DNA of 7,928 nt from Clostridiales bacterium (lineage in GTDB: Bacteria > Bacillota > Clostridia > Peptostreptococcales > Anaerovoracaceae): positions 1-7,928 of the forward strand of contig WRFF01000080.1 of assembly GCA_009778945.1 (NCBI GenBank). The letters are read 5' to 3'. Under the pieces are notes generated by a model that searched no databases, was not told the origin of the DNA, and saw only the letters and a list, made by a program, of their open reading frames with translations. A program made the position numbers and the translations under genes. How positions within the stretch are numbered: position 1 is the first letter of the stretch; each line of letters begins with the position of its first letter. Positions 1-5,215 of this stretch are shown here, one piece after another.

Positions 1-2263
1 AGGTCAGCACCGTCGGGTCGGCGGTCTTCGCGTCCGGGACGGTCAAAGGCACGGACGGCGACCAACCGGCAAACGTCCAGCCGGCATCGTGGTCTGTCGC
101 CGTATCGCCGCTGTAGGCCGGCACCGTATCGCCGTAGTGGTAGCCGGGATAGGTCTCGTCCGAAGCGCTCCATGTGCCATGTGTGCCGGGAGCGAAGACT
201 ATGGTGTATTCGTCCTGCGTCCACTGCGCATACAGCATCAAATTATTGGCCGGCATCGTTGTGACTTGGTTTTCAGTGTACGCGGTCCCGCCCCCACCGG
301 CTTGGGTATTCCAGCCGTCGAAAGAATAGCCTGGGTATGTAAACGTGTTGGCGTCAATCGTCAGCGGGCCGCCGAATGTATATGTGTTGGGATCGGTATA
401 GGACGTGCCCCCGCCGGTCAGCGTTCCGCCGTTGCCGAAATAATACACCTTCAGGTTGTCAACTTCTCTCCACTGCGCCACATAGGTCGCATCGCCTGTT
501 ACGGTTGCGGAAACGCTGGGATCCCACCCGGCAAATAAATATCCGGGGGTATGGTTAGATGGGTCGTTCGGGTCGCTGCTACTCAGGTTGCCGTTGTCAT
601 TAAAGGCAGGAGTGGGACTGCCAGGCGCTAAGCTGTCATAGGTCTCGTCCGAAGCGCTCCATGTGCCTTGCGTGCCGGGATCGTAAATGACCGTGCTTTC
701 CTTTGCCCACTGTGCAACATAGATCGCATTGCCGGTTACGGTCGGCGAGGGAACAGGCGACCATCCTATAAATGTCCAACCGGCATCGCCGGTTATATCA
801 CTTGGATCTGGTGCGGGAGTAGTAGCTCCTGCGTCTAAACCGAGGTATGAATAATAATTAAACGTGCCATGGTCTCCTTGCAGGTAAACTACAGAATAAC
901 TTGTAGCGCCGCCCCCGCCAAAACCTTCGATTGAGCCGCCATGGATGTATATGGTAATACTAAGATTTGGAAAAACTATTGTCGTATAACCAGTACCCGG
1001 ATCCGCTACCTGAACGGTTTCTTCATAGGGGGAGTTTGGATCACCGGGTACAGTTACTGTTGCGGTGAATCTTACATTATTGCCCGTACCGCTTTCAACA
1101 ACCTTGTAAGTTATGCCGCCAATGGTAACTGTAACGGTATCATTTTTATTTCCATGACCGGTGCTGTTTGAATAATCAGGGCCGACTGTAATGGGCTGCC
1201 ATAATGCGGCAAACGTCATGCTGCGTGTAACAGGGGTGCTCAAGTCTGTGACAGGGTTCCATGCGACAAATTCATAACCGGGCTTTGCCGCGGGAGTCGG
1301 GAAAGAGCCGCCAAGCGCATCTCCAAGAGGCGTGCCGTCATCAATATTTGATATTATAATATCAGGGTCTGCAGAGCCGATTCCCGTCAGCAATGTTATC
1401 GTCCACGTGGGCCCGCCTGCGCCAAGCAGCCCAGCCGTAGCCATAATGCCTACACCTGCCTGCGTTTTGCCTGTTCCGCCTGTCATAAGACCATCGTGTA
1501 CTGAATTGGGGGTATCATAGGAATAGGTGAATGTCACGTCTTCGTTCACTGCCCCGTATGTACTCGGGTCATTGTCCCAACTGCCGGAGTCCTGGGAATA
1601 ACCCTCGTCAGGCGTCATGTCCTCGGGTATGGCTGCCAATATCCCGCCGGCCGCGACGGCCTCGGTCTCCACGGTTTTGTCATCCGCGGCGCTGTCAGCC
1701 CACGTGCCGTTCACTATTTTGTAAGTCACTGTAAAGTCCGAAGGGGCCGGATCGGAATCTCCCGGCGCAACCTGGCTTGCGCCACCGTCGCCGATTTCTC
1801 CGCTTGCGCTGCTGATGCCCGGATTGCCTCCGGCGCCCTGGGCCAGCGAAATCATTCCTGTTTCATCCCCGGTATTCGAAGAGACAAAATCGGAATCCCC
1901 CTGTACGCCTTGGCCTGTGCCATCGCCGCCGATTGCATCGCTGCCGCCGGCGCCTTGGGCAGGCGGGGCCGTTTCTGTTCCGTCTCCGGGATTTGGAGAG
2001 CCCGAACCGGAATCCCCCTGTACACCTTGGCCTGTGTCATCGCCGCCGATTGCATCGCCTCCGGCGCCCTGAGGGGGCAAAGCCGTTTCTGTCCCGCCTA
2101 CGACAGCGGAATCCCCGGGATTGCCGCTCGCACTGACGGGAATGCCGCCGGCGCCGTCTGTCGCAAATGCCGCAGAAGAAAACCCCTGCAGCATCGTTAC
2201 GGCCAGCACCAACGTCAACGCGGCGCTTATTGCGCCTTTAACAAATCTGGTCCTCTTATTCAT
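1..2263 (-). CDS. Secreted InlB B-repeat (Listeria-Bacteroides repeat) surface protein, C-terminus off window
   Basis: The frame is open without a stop for 754 codons from the ATG at 2263 to the window edge. Residues 1-34 form a signal peptide: basic start MNKRTRFVKG, hydrophobic stretch AALTLVLAVTMLQGF, likely cleavage after AFA. Residues 35-175 are low-complexity, rich in Gly, Asp, Ser and Pro, with imperfect tandem repeats. The rest carries InlB-like B-repeat modules recognised by the pattern G(W/Y)xFxGW...VTGDATYVAQW; the closing Trp residues are at about 355, 519, 598 and 681, and a further module (GWTFAGWSP) is cut by the edge. Such modules are small extracellular beta folds in bacterial surface proteins. 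AAGGGAG lies 6-7 bases before the start. The cell-wall anchor (LPXTG, SLH or other) should lie beyond the window and is not seen. The substrate or ligand is unknown; an adhesin-like role is only inferred. The gene is divergent from the membrane LuxR regulator. Confidence 0.88.
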   Translation of the reverse strand, partial: MNKRTRFVKGAISAALTLVLAVTMLQGFSSAAFATDGAGGIPVSASGNPGDSAVVGGTETALPPQGAGGDAIGGDDTGQGVQGDSGSGSPNPGDGTETAPPAQGAGGSDAIGGDGTGQGVQGDSDFVSSNTGDETGMISLAQGAGGNPGISSASGEIGDGGASQVAPGDSDPAPSDFTVTYKIVNGTWADSAADDKTVETEAVAAGGILAAIPEDMTPDEGYSQDSGSWDNDPSTYGAVNEDVTFTYSYDTPNSVHDGLMTGGTGKTQAGVGIMATAGLLGAGGPTWTITLLTGIGSADPDIIISNIDDGTPLGDALGGSFPTPAAKPGYEFVAWNPVTDLSTPVTRSMTFAALWQPITVGPDYSNSTGHGNKNDTVTVTIGGITYKVVESGTGNNVRFTATVTVPGDPNSPYEETVQVADPGTGYTTIVFPNLSITIYIHGGSIEGFGGGGATSYSVVYLQGDHGTFNYYSYLGLDAGATTPAPDPSDITGDAGWTFIGWSPVPSPTVTGNAIYVAQWAKESTVIYDPGTQGTWSASDETYDSLAPGSPTPAFNDNGNLSSSDPNDPSNHTPGYLFAGWDPSVSATVTGDATYVAQWREVDNLKVYYFGNGGTLTGGGTSYTDPNTYTFGGPLTIDANTFTYPGYSFDGWNTQAGGGGTAYTENQVTTMPANNLMLYAQWTQDEYTIVFAPGTHGTWSASDETYPGYHYGDTVPAYSGDTATDHDAGWTFAGWSPSVPLTVPDAKTADPTVLT
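149..178 (-). repeat. Exact 30-bp direct repeat, copy 1 (B-repeat module)
   Basis: These 30 bases are identical to 638-667 and encode GTWSASDETY (residues 696-705) at the start of a B-repeat module of the surface protein. The two copies are 489 bases (163 codons) apart, in the same frame, and the flanking PGT(H/Q) codons are also similar. Perfect identity including third codon positions, while the rest of the modules has diverged, points to recent duplication or gene conversion. Confidence 0.9.
638..667 (-). repeat. Exact 30-bp direct repeat, copy 2 (B-repeat module)
   Basis: This is the second copy of the 30-base repeat at 149-178, encoding GTWSASDETY at residues 533-542 of the surface protein. 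The sequence just outside differs (ttgcgtgccggga here, atgtgtgccggga at copy 1), which limits the exact match to 30 bases. Confidence 0.9.
1826..2098 (-). repeat. Imperfect tandem repeat encoding a Gly/Asp-rich linker
   Basis: Just after the signal peptide, residues 56-92 and 93-131 of the surface protein are two near-identical units of 37 and 39 residues built around QGAGG-DAIGGD-TGQGVQGDS. A third, degenerate partial unit (residues 132-146, GDETG...AQGAGG) follows. At DNA level the motif cggaatcccc recurs at 1891, 2008 and 2107. The segment lacks hydrophobic residues and is probably a flexible stalk or linker. Copy number may vary between strains by recombination or slippage. Confidence 0.75.
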
Positions 2264-2338
2264 AACATTCTCCCTTTGACTGCGGCGTCTCCATCCTGCC
2301 CAATCAATGTGAACCTAATGTTCACATCACCTCTCCTT
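2260..2338 (-). promoter_or_regulatory. Possible leader ORF with strong Shine-Dalgarno ahead of the surface gene
   Basis: On the minus strand AAGGAGAGGTGATG (2338 to 2325) closely resembles an ideal ribosome-binding site, better than that of the main gene. It is followed by ATG-TGA (2327-2322) and, 7 bases after GGAG, by GTG at 2325. The GTG opens a 21-codon ORF whose TGA (2262-2260) overlaps the main ATG (2263-2261) as ATGA, the arrangement used for translational coupling. The first codons lie inside the inverted repeat 2307-2327, so a hairpin there could mask this start. Whether the leader peptide is made is unknown, and short ORFs arise easily by chance. Confidence 0.25.
2307..2327. promoter_or_regulatory. 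Perfect inverted repeat, candidate operator or RNA hairpin
   Basis: The arms ATGTGAAC and GTTCACAT pair over 8 bp around the 5-base spacer ctaat, giving a 21-bp dyad. It lies 44-64 bases upstream of the surface-gene start, inside the likely 5' untranslated region. As DNA it has the size of a dimeric helix-turn-helix operator; as RNA it forms an 8-bp stem with a 5-base loop next to a strong ribosome-binding site. The divergent LuxR-type regulator is the obvious candidate ligand, by inference only. Confidence 0.55.
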
Positions 2339-2347
2339 ACGTTTAAC

Positions 2348-2371
2348 TAACATTAACTAACGTTAATGTTA
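2348..2371. promoter_or_regulatory. Perfect inverted repeat overlapping a candidate promoter
   Basis: The arms TAACATTAAC (2348-2357) and GTTAATGTTA (2362-2371) match over 10 bp around the 4-base spacer taac. A direct copy of TTAACTAAC (2343-2351 and 2353-2361) makes a second, 10-bp-phased array, close to one DNA turn. The element covers the -10 to -35 interval of the candidate leftward promoter, where a bound protein could repress. The ligand is unknown. Confidence 0.55.
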
Positions 2372-2381
2372 TAGTAGTCAA
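2352..2381 (-). promoter_or_regulatory. Candidate promoter of the surface-protein gene
   Basis: TTGACT (2381-2376) matches the -35 consensus at 5 of 6 positions; after an 18-base spacer GTTAAT (2357-2352) matches TATAAT at 4 of 6. Transcription would start near 2345, leaving a leader of about 80 bases. The spacer and -10 overlap the 10-bp inverted repeat. Identified by eye; no other support. Confidence 0.35.
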
Positions 2382-2515
2382 GGACAACTTATCACCCGGT
2401 CATATTGTTGTATGCAATACATTTGTTATGCATTGTCGAGCAATGTAGTCAAGATTTGTATGAAGCTGATATTGCAGTGTAAAAGGGGTGGCAACAGCCA
2501 AATATTTTCACAAAA

Positions 2516-2546
2516 TTTACTATGCCGGACGACAAAGATGTATAAT
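2516..2546 (+). promoter_or_regulatory. Candidate promoter of the LuxR-type regulator gene
   Basis: A perfect TATAAT (2541-2546) is preceded by TTTACT (2516-2521), 4 of 6 for the -35 consensus, with a long 19-base spacer. Transcription would begin near 2553, just before GAGGAAG. The imperfect -35 and spacing would suit a weak or activated promoter. Confidence 0.35.
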
Positions 2547-2553
2547 AATTTTT

Positions 2554-2612
2554 GAGGAAGTATGTATGAACCTGCATAAGGACATCAAATGAGAGAGGGT
2601 TCTTTTCTATGA
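2554..2612 (+). promoter_or_regulatory. Possible chain of two short leader ORFs before the regulator
   Basis: GAGGAAG (2554-2560) precedes ATG at 2566, which opens an 8-codon ORF (MNLHKDIK) ending at TGA 2590-2592. That stop overlaps an ATG at 2589 as ATGA. The second ORF (MREGSFL) contains the regulator's own ribosome-binding site GAGAGAGGG (2591-2599) and ends at TGA 2610-2612, again overlapping the regulator's ATG (2609) as ATGA. Ribosomes translating the leaders could be handed on to the regulator gene. Both ORFs are so short that chance is a serious alternative. Confidence 0.2.
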
Positions 2613-4057
2613 GAGCTGTCGGCAAGTATTTTTTGCGATGGGTTCCGGCGTCTTTTGGGAAGCTTTGGCGCACCAGGGATGAGCTCGGGGTTTCGCAGAT
2701 TCGCCTGCGTTATCTTACATACATGCTTCCGCTGGTCATTCTTCTTATCCTGCACGATTTGCGCAGCACATACTTCACAACATCCGACACTTTTTTGAAA
2801 TCCGATATGGTGACTTTGGATTACGCGACTTTTGCCATAGGGGCGATTGTTGTCCTTTTGTTTATCATGAAAAAGATCATAGACGGAATGCGGGGTATGA
2901 CTGCCGTACTTGTGGCCGGTTTCGTGCTCTGGCTATTGCTGCCGCAAGGCGATATGAAAAACATTTCCATGCTTGTTTTCAATTTCGGCATCGGCGCCTG
3001 CACGATTTACGCCGTTTACACGCATGTTTTCATCCTGAAAAACGCGGAAAGACTGTTTTCCATGTGCATCGTGGCGCTTGTTTACGGCCTGTTTCTCTTT
3101 TTGTATCATAACGGGATCGGCGGCCCGGCTTTATCCTATGTGGTTCCGGGTGTGTTGGTTGCGGCGCTTGTGCTGTGCGTATTTTTCTTTAAAACGGAGG
3201 CGTTTCCCGACAATTCCCCGCCGGCTTCCGTCACCCCGCCCGTGAGCATCTATATTGTGTTGATCTATCCGTTTGCGTTTTTTATCATGGATGTTTTCGG
3301 CGAGGCTCTCGTAGGCCAAAGTGTGGCGGGAAATATTGCGCTGCGTGGGATCGGGACTATGGCCGCCGTTTTGCTGGCTATCATCCTCCAATTCGGATTC
3401 AGACGCAACGCCTGGTTTATGCTGAACTTGTTTTTGATATTTACGGCGGCCGGCATTTTCCTGTTGTTCCTGCCGGTCAACGAGCCGCAGTACGCCGCCA
3501 TGGGCAGTTTTTTGTTCGGGATCGGCGACGGCATCGGGTATATCATGATCTTTTATGTCATCGGGATTATAAAGAAATACCGAAATGACAAGTTTTTTTG
3601 GCGGATCACCCTGTCCACGATAGGCGCGATCTTTTTGTCTGTTTTGACGGAGACGATTCTGGAACAGACCGACCCGCAGATGGTGGCGGCGACGGCTGTG
3701 ATTTTTGCAATCGCTTTTTTGTTCGCGTTCCAATTGCTTTCCCCCGTTATACAGCGCAACCTTTTTGCCACCGATTGGATCGATGATTTGAGCAAGCCCG
3801 ATATCAGCTATACGATGAAAACAGTCGAATGCGCCGACAGGCTTGGGAATCTCGGCCTCTCTCCCCGCGAAAAAGAGGTCACCGTTCAGTTGCTGCACGG
3901 CCTGAGTATGCGGCAAATTGCCGGCGCCCTCGGCGTGAAGGAATCCACCGTGAAGGGCTATTGCAAGACACTGTACAAAAAACTCGGAATAAACAGCCGG
4001 GTGGAGTTATTTGTCCGTTTTGGCGTAACCGCCAGCAACACGCCGAAAGAAAAATAG
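2609..4057 (+). CDS. 12-segment MFS-like membrane protein with C-terminal LuxR-type HTH regulator
   Basis: The protein has 482 residues. A basic cytoplasmic start (KYFLRW...KLWRTR) is followed by about twelve hydrophobic segments at roughly 36-50, 72-90, 97-112, 118-142, 150-166, 176-194, 213-236, 247-262, 268-290, 296-322, 331-350 and 359-382. Then comes a short linker and a LuxR/FixJ-type helix-turn-helix at 416-472 (LSPREKEV, MRQIAGALGVKESTVKGYCKTLYKKLGI). The even number of segments puts the DNA-binding domain in the cytoplasm. Proteins of this build act as membrane-tethered one-component regulators and are frequent in gut Eggerthellaceae and some Clostridia, often beside the genes they control (from memory). 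There is no receiver domain. GAGAGAGGG lies 9 bases before the ATG, and an in-frame TGA at 2567 excludes a longer start. The ligand is unknown; the divergent surface gene and this gene itself are the likely targets. Confidence 0.88.
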   Translation: MRAVGKYFLRWVPASFGKLWRTRDELGVSQIRLRYLTYMLPLVILLILHDLRSTYFTTSDTFLKSDMVTLDYATFAIGAIVVLLFIMKKIIDGMRGMTAVLVAGFVLWLLLPQGDMKNISMLVFNFGIGACTIYAVYTHVFILKNAERLFSMCIVALVYGLFLFLYHNGIGGPALSYVVPGVLVAALVLCVFFFKTEAFPDNSPPASVTPPVSIYIVLIYPFAFFIMDVFGEALVGQSVAGNIALRGIGTMAAVLLAIILQFGFRRNAWFMLNLFLIFTAAGIFLLFLPVNEPQYAAMGSFLFGIGDGIGYIMIFYVIGIIKKYRNDKFFWRITLSTIGAIFLSVLTETILEQTDPQMVAATAVIFAIAFLFAFQLLSPVIQRNLFATDWIDDLSKPDISYTMKTVECADRLGNLGLSPREKEVTVQLLHGLSMRQIAGALGVKESTVKGYCKTLYKKLGINSRVELFVRFGVTASNTPKEK

Positions 4058-4108
4058 CCGGCCATTCGCAAAATACAATTTTTTGTGTCATTTATTATAG
4101 GCGTTATG

Positions 4109-4136
4109 GGCGTTCCCCCCAAAGAGGGGGATTGCC
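4109..4136. other. GC-rich hairpin between regulator and small RHH-like gene
   Basis: GGCG-T-TCCCCC pairs with GGGGGA-T-TGCC around the loop CAAAGA, giving about ten pairs with one T-T mismatch and one G-T wobble. No T-run follows on either strand, so it is not a standard intrinsic terminator. It sits just upstream of the AAGGAG at 4144 and could be a processing or stability element, or a weak terminator of the regulator transcript. Confidence 0.4.
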
Positions 4137-4143
4137 GTTTGAA

Positions 4144-4170
4144 AAGGAGTACGGAAAAATGAGGATATAA
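4144..4170 (+). promoter_or_regulatory. Shine-Dalgarno with a three-codon minigene (possible leader)
   Basis: AAGGAG (4144-4149) lies 9 bases before ATG AGG ATA TAA (4159-4170). AGG and ATA are typically rare codons, and the ORF ends 20 bases before the start of the RHH-like gene, which has its own GAGGAGAGAG. It may be a regulatory minigene, the remnant of an older gene start, or chance. Confidence 0.2.
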
Positions 4171-4190
4171 AAGAGGAGAGAGACAATTGT

Positions 4191-4379
4191 ATGGAGAAGT
4201 TTAAGATCCCTGTCGTGCCGCGCACGACAAACAAGTGTATCCGATTTCCGAATATGCTGATCGAGGATGTCGAGCTGATGATCAAGGGGAAGGACAGCAC
4301 TTTTACTGCCTTTGTCGTCGAAGCCGTTCGGATAGCGGTTGCAAATCTGAAAGAACAGGAACGGAGTACGGGGACTTAA
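4191..4379 (+). CDS. Small ribbon-helix-helix-like (Arc/CopG or YlcI/YnfO type) protein
   Basis: The product has 62 residues. The pattern fits a ribbon-helix-helix fold: a short strand KCIRFP (15-20), helix A LIEDVELMIKGK (23-34), a turn KDSTF, and helix B TAFVVEAVRIAVANLKEQ (39-56). In this family a dimer inserts the paired strands into the DNA major groove; many members are autorepressors or antitoxins. GAGGAGAGAG (4173-4182) provides the ribosome-binding site about 8 bases before the ATG. No toxin gene follows: the stop overlaps the convergent proB stop by 4 bases. It stands 133 bases behind the LuxR-type gene on the same strand, so co-transcription is possible. Family assignment rests on pattern only; the strand is short and the function unknown. 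Confidence 0.65.
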   Translation: MEKFKIPVVPRTTNKCIRFPNMLIEDVELMIKGKDSTFTAFVVEAVRIAVANLKEQERSTGT

Positions 4380-5215
4380 TTATTCGGAAAGATGGTGCTG
4401 CGCCCGCCGTGCAGTACGTCCAGAAGAACGTGCGGACGCCGCCCGTTCACAAGTAGCAGCGGAATCGAGTACGCGCCGACTTCTTCGGCGGCCGCGATCT
4501 TGCTTTCCATCCCGCCGGTGCCGAAACAGCTGGCGCCATCGGTCGAAATTTGTCGCCGCAGCGCTTCGATATCGTCTACTTCCTCAATCAGCGCCGCGTT
4601 TGCGTTTTCCTTCGGCGAACAATCGTATACGCCGTCCACATCGCTCATAAGGATCAGAAGGTCAGCGTTCCACAGATTCGCAGTCAGCGCGGCTAAGTGG
4701 TCATTGTCACCGAAGCTGAGTTCGCGCGTACTGACGCTGTCGTTTTCGTTGATGATCGGGACCACACCCTCGTCCAGCAGCGTGAAGAGCGTATTGCGGA
4801 TATTCAGCCGGTTGGTCTCATCCGCAAAATTTTCCGCCGTCAGCAGGAGCTGTCCGACCACATGCCCGGACTCCGCGAAATTTTCGCGGTACGCCATCAT
4901 CAATTCGACCTGACCGACCGCGCAAAGCGCCTGTTTGTAGGTGATATCGCCTCTACGGCTGAGCCGGCCCGTCGCACCCGCGCCGGCCGCGCCCGCGCCC
5001 GAAGACACGAGGATGACCTGCCGCCCGTCCGCCATGAGCGCCAGCGTCTGACGCGCGATCTCGGCAATCTGCGCGCGGTCAAGATGCCCGTCCGCATTTG
5101 CAAGCACATTGCTGCCGATCTTGACGACGAGTTTTCGGCTGTCTTTCAATATTTCCGCCGCGCGGCCCACCGCCGTCCCTCCGCCTTTTCGTTTCTTGCC
5201 GTTCCTGTCACTCAT
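4376..5215 (-). CDS. proB: Glutamate 5-kinase, short form without PUA domain
   Basis: ProB phosphorylates L-glutamate to gamma-glutamyl phosphate with ATP, the first step of proline synthesis, in the cytoplasm. The 279 residues show the amino-acid kinase fold: VVKIGSNVL (31-38), VSSGAGAAGAG (70-80), INEND (156-160), SFGDNDHLAA (167-176) for glutamate and phosphate binding, LMSDVDGVYD (189-198) and FGTGGMESKI (231-240). The usual bacterial enzyme of about 365 residues has a C-terminal PUA domain; this one stops after the kinase domain, as in several Clostridia and lactic acid bacteria. A basic N-terminal extension (SDRNGKKRKGGG) precedes the domain. The ATG overlaps the purB TGA as ATGA, and GGAG inside the purB end lies 8 bases upstream, indicating translational coupling. 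No proA is visible, although proB and proA are often adjacent. The stop overlaps the convergent RHH-like gene. Confidence 0.93.
   Translation of the reverse strand: MSDRNGKKRKGGGTAVGRAAEILKDSRKLVVKIGSNVLANADGHLDRAQIAEIARQTLALMADGRQVILVSSGAGAAGAGATGRLSRRGDITYKQALCAVGQVELMMAYRENFAESGHVVGQLLLTAENFADETNRLNIRNTLFTLLDEGVVPIINENDSVSTRELSFGDNDHLAALTANLWNADLLILMSDVDGVYDCSPKENANAALIEEVDDIEALRRQISTDGASCFGTGGMESKIAAAEEVGAYSIPLLLVNGRRPHVLLDVLHGGRSTIFPNN

Larger units (their letters stand above)
2264..2608. other. Divergent intergenic control region
   Basis: This 345-base AT-rich stretch separates the surface-protein gene (leftward) from the LuxR-type regulator (rightward). It contains two perfect inverted repeats (2307-2327 and 2348-2371), a candidate leftward promoter overlapping the second, a candidate rightward promoter near 2541, strong ribosome-binding sequences on both sides and short leader ORFs. 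The 9-mer gtagtcaag occurs twice (2374-2382 and 2445-2453), so TTGACT appears twice on the minus strand. The second copy could serve a weaker upstream promoter (TTGACT 2452-2447, 16-base spacer, CATAAC). Short 5-bp dyads at 2410-2422 (tgtat-gca-ataca) and 2431-2445 (cattg-tcgag-caatg) are also visible. I see no convincing long gene here. Confidence 0.7.

Noticed and set aside
89..538. 149-codon open frame on the plus strand
   Set aside because: It is antisense to the B-repeat coding frame, which is open across the whole region and gives clear module repeats.
1910..2350. 146-codon open frame on the plus strand with Ala/Cys/Arg-rich product
   Set aside because: It overlaps the signal peptide and linker of the surface gene in antisense, and its repetitive composition mirrors the linker repeats.
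2449..2673. 74-codon open frame on the minus strand in the divergent region
   Set aside because: It overlaps the start of the regulator gene in antisense, and no good ribosome-binding site or known motif supports it.
3131..3916. 261-codon open frame on the minus strand
   Set aside because: It is antisense to the membrane LuxR-type gene; the translation is a charged, Gln/Arg-rich string with no recognisable domain.
4074..4098. TACAAT (4074) or TATTAT (4093) as a promoter -10 for the RHH-like gene
   Set aside because: No acceptable -35 element lies 16-18 bases upstream of either.
4109..4136. Hairpin as an intrinsic terminator of the regulator gene
   Set aside because: No run of T follows it on the plus strand (attgccgtttga), nor on the minus strand.
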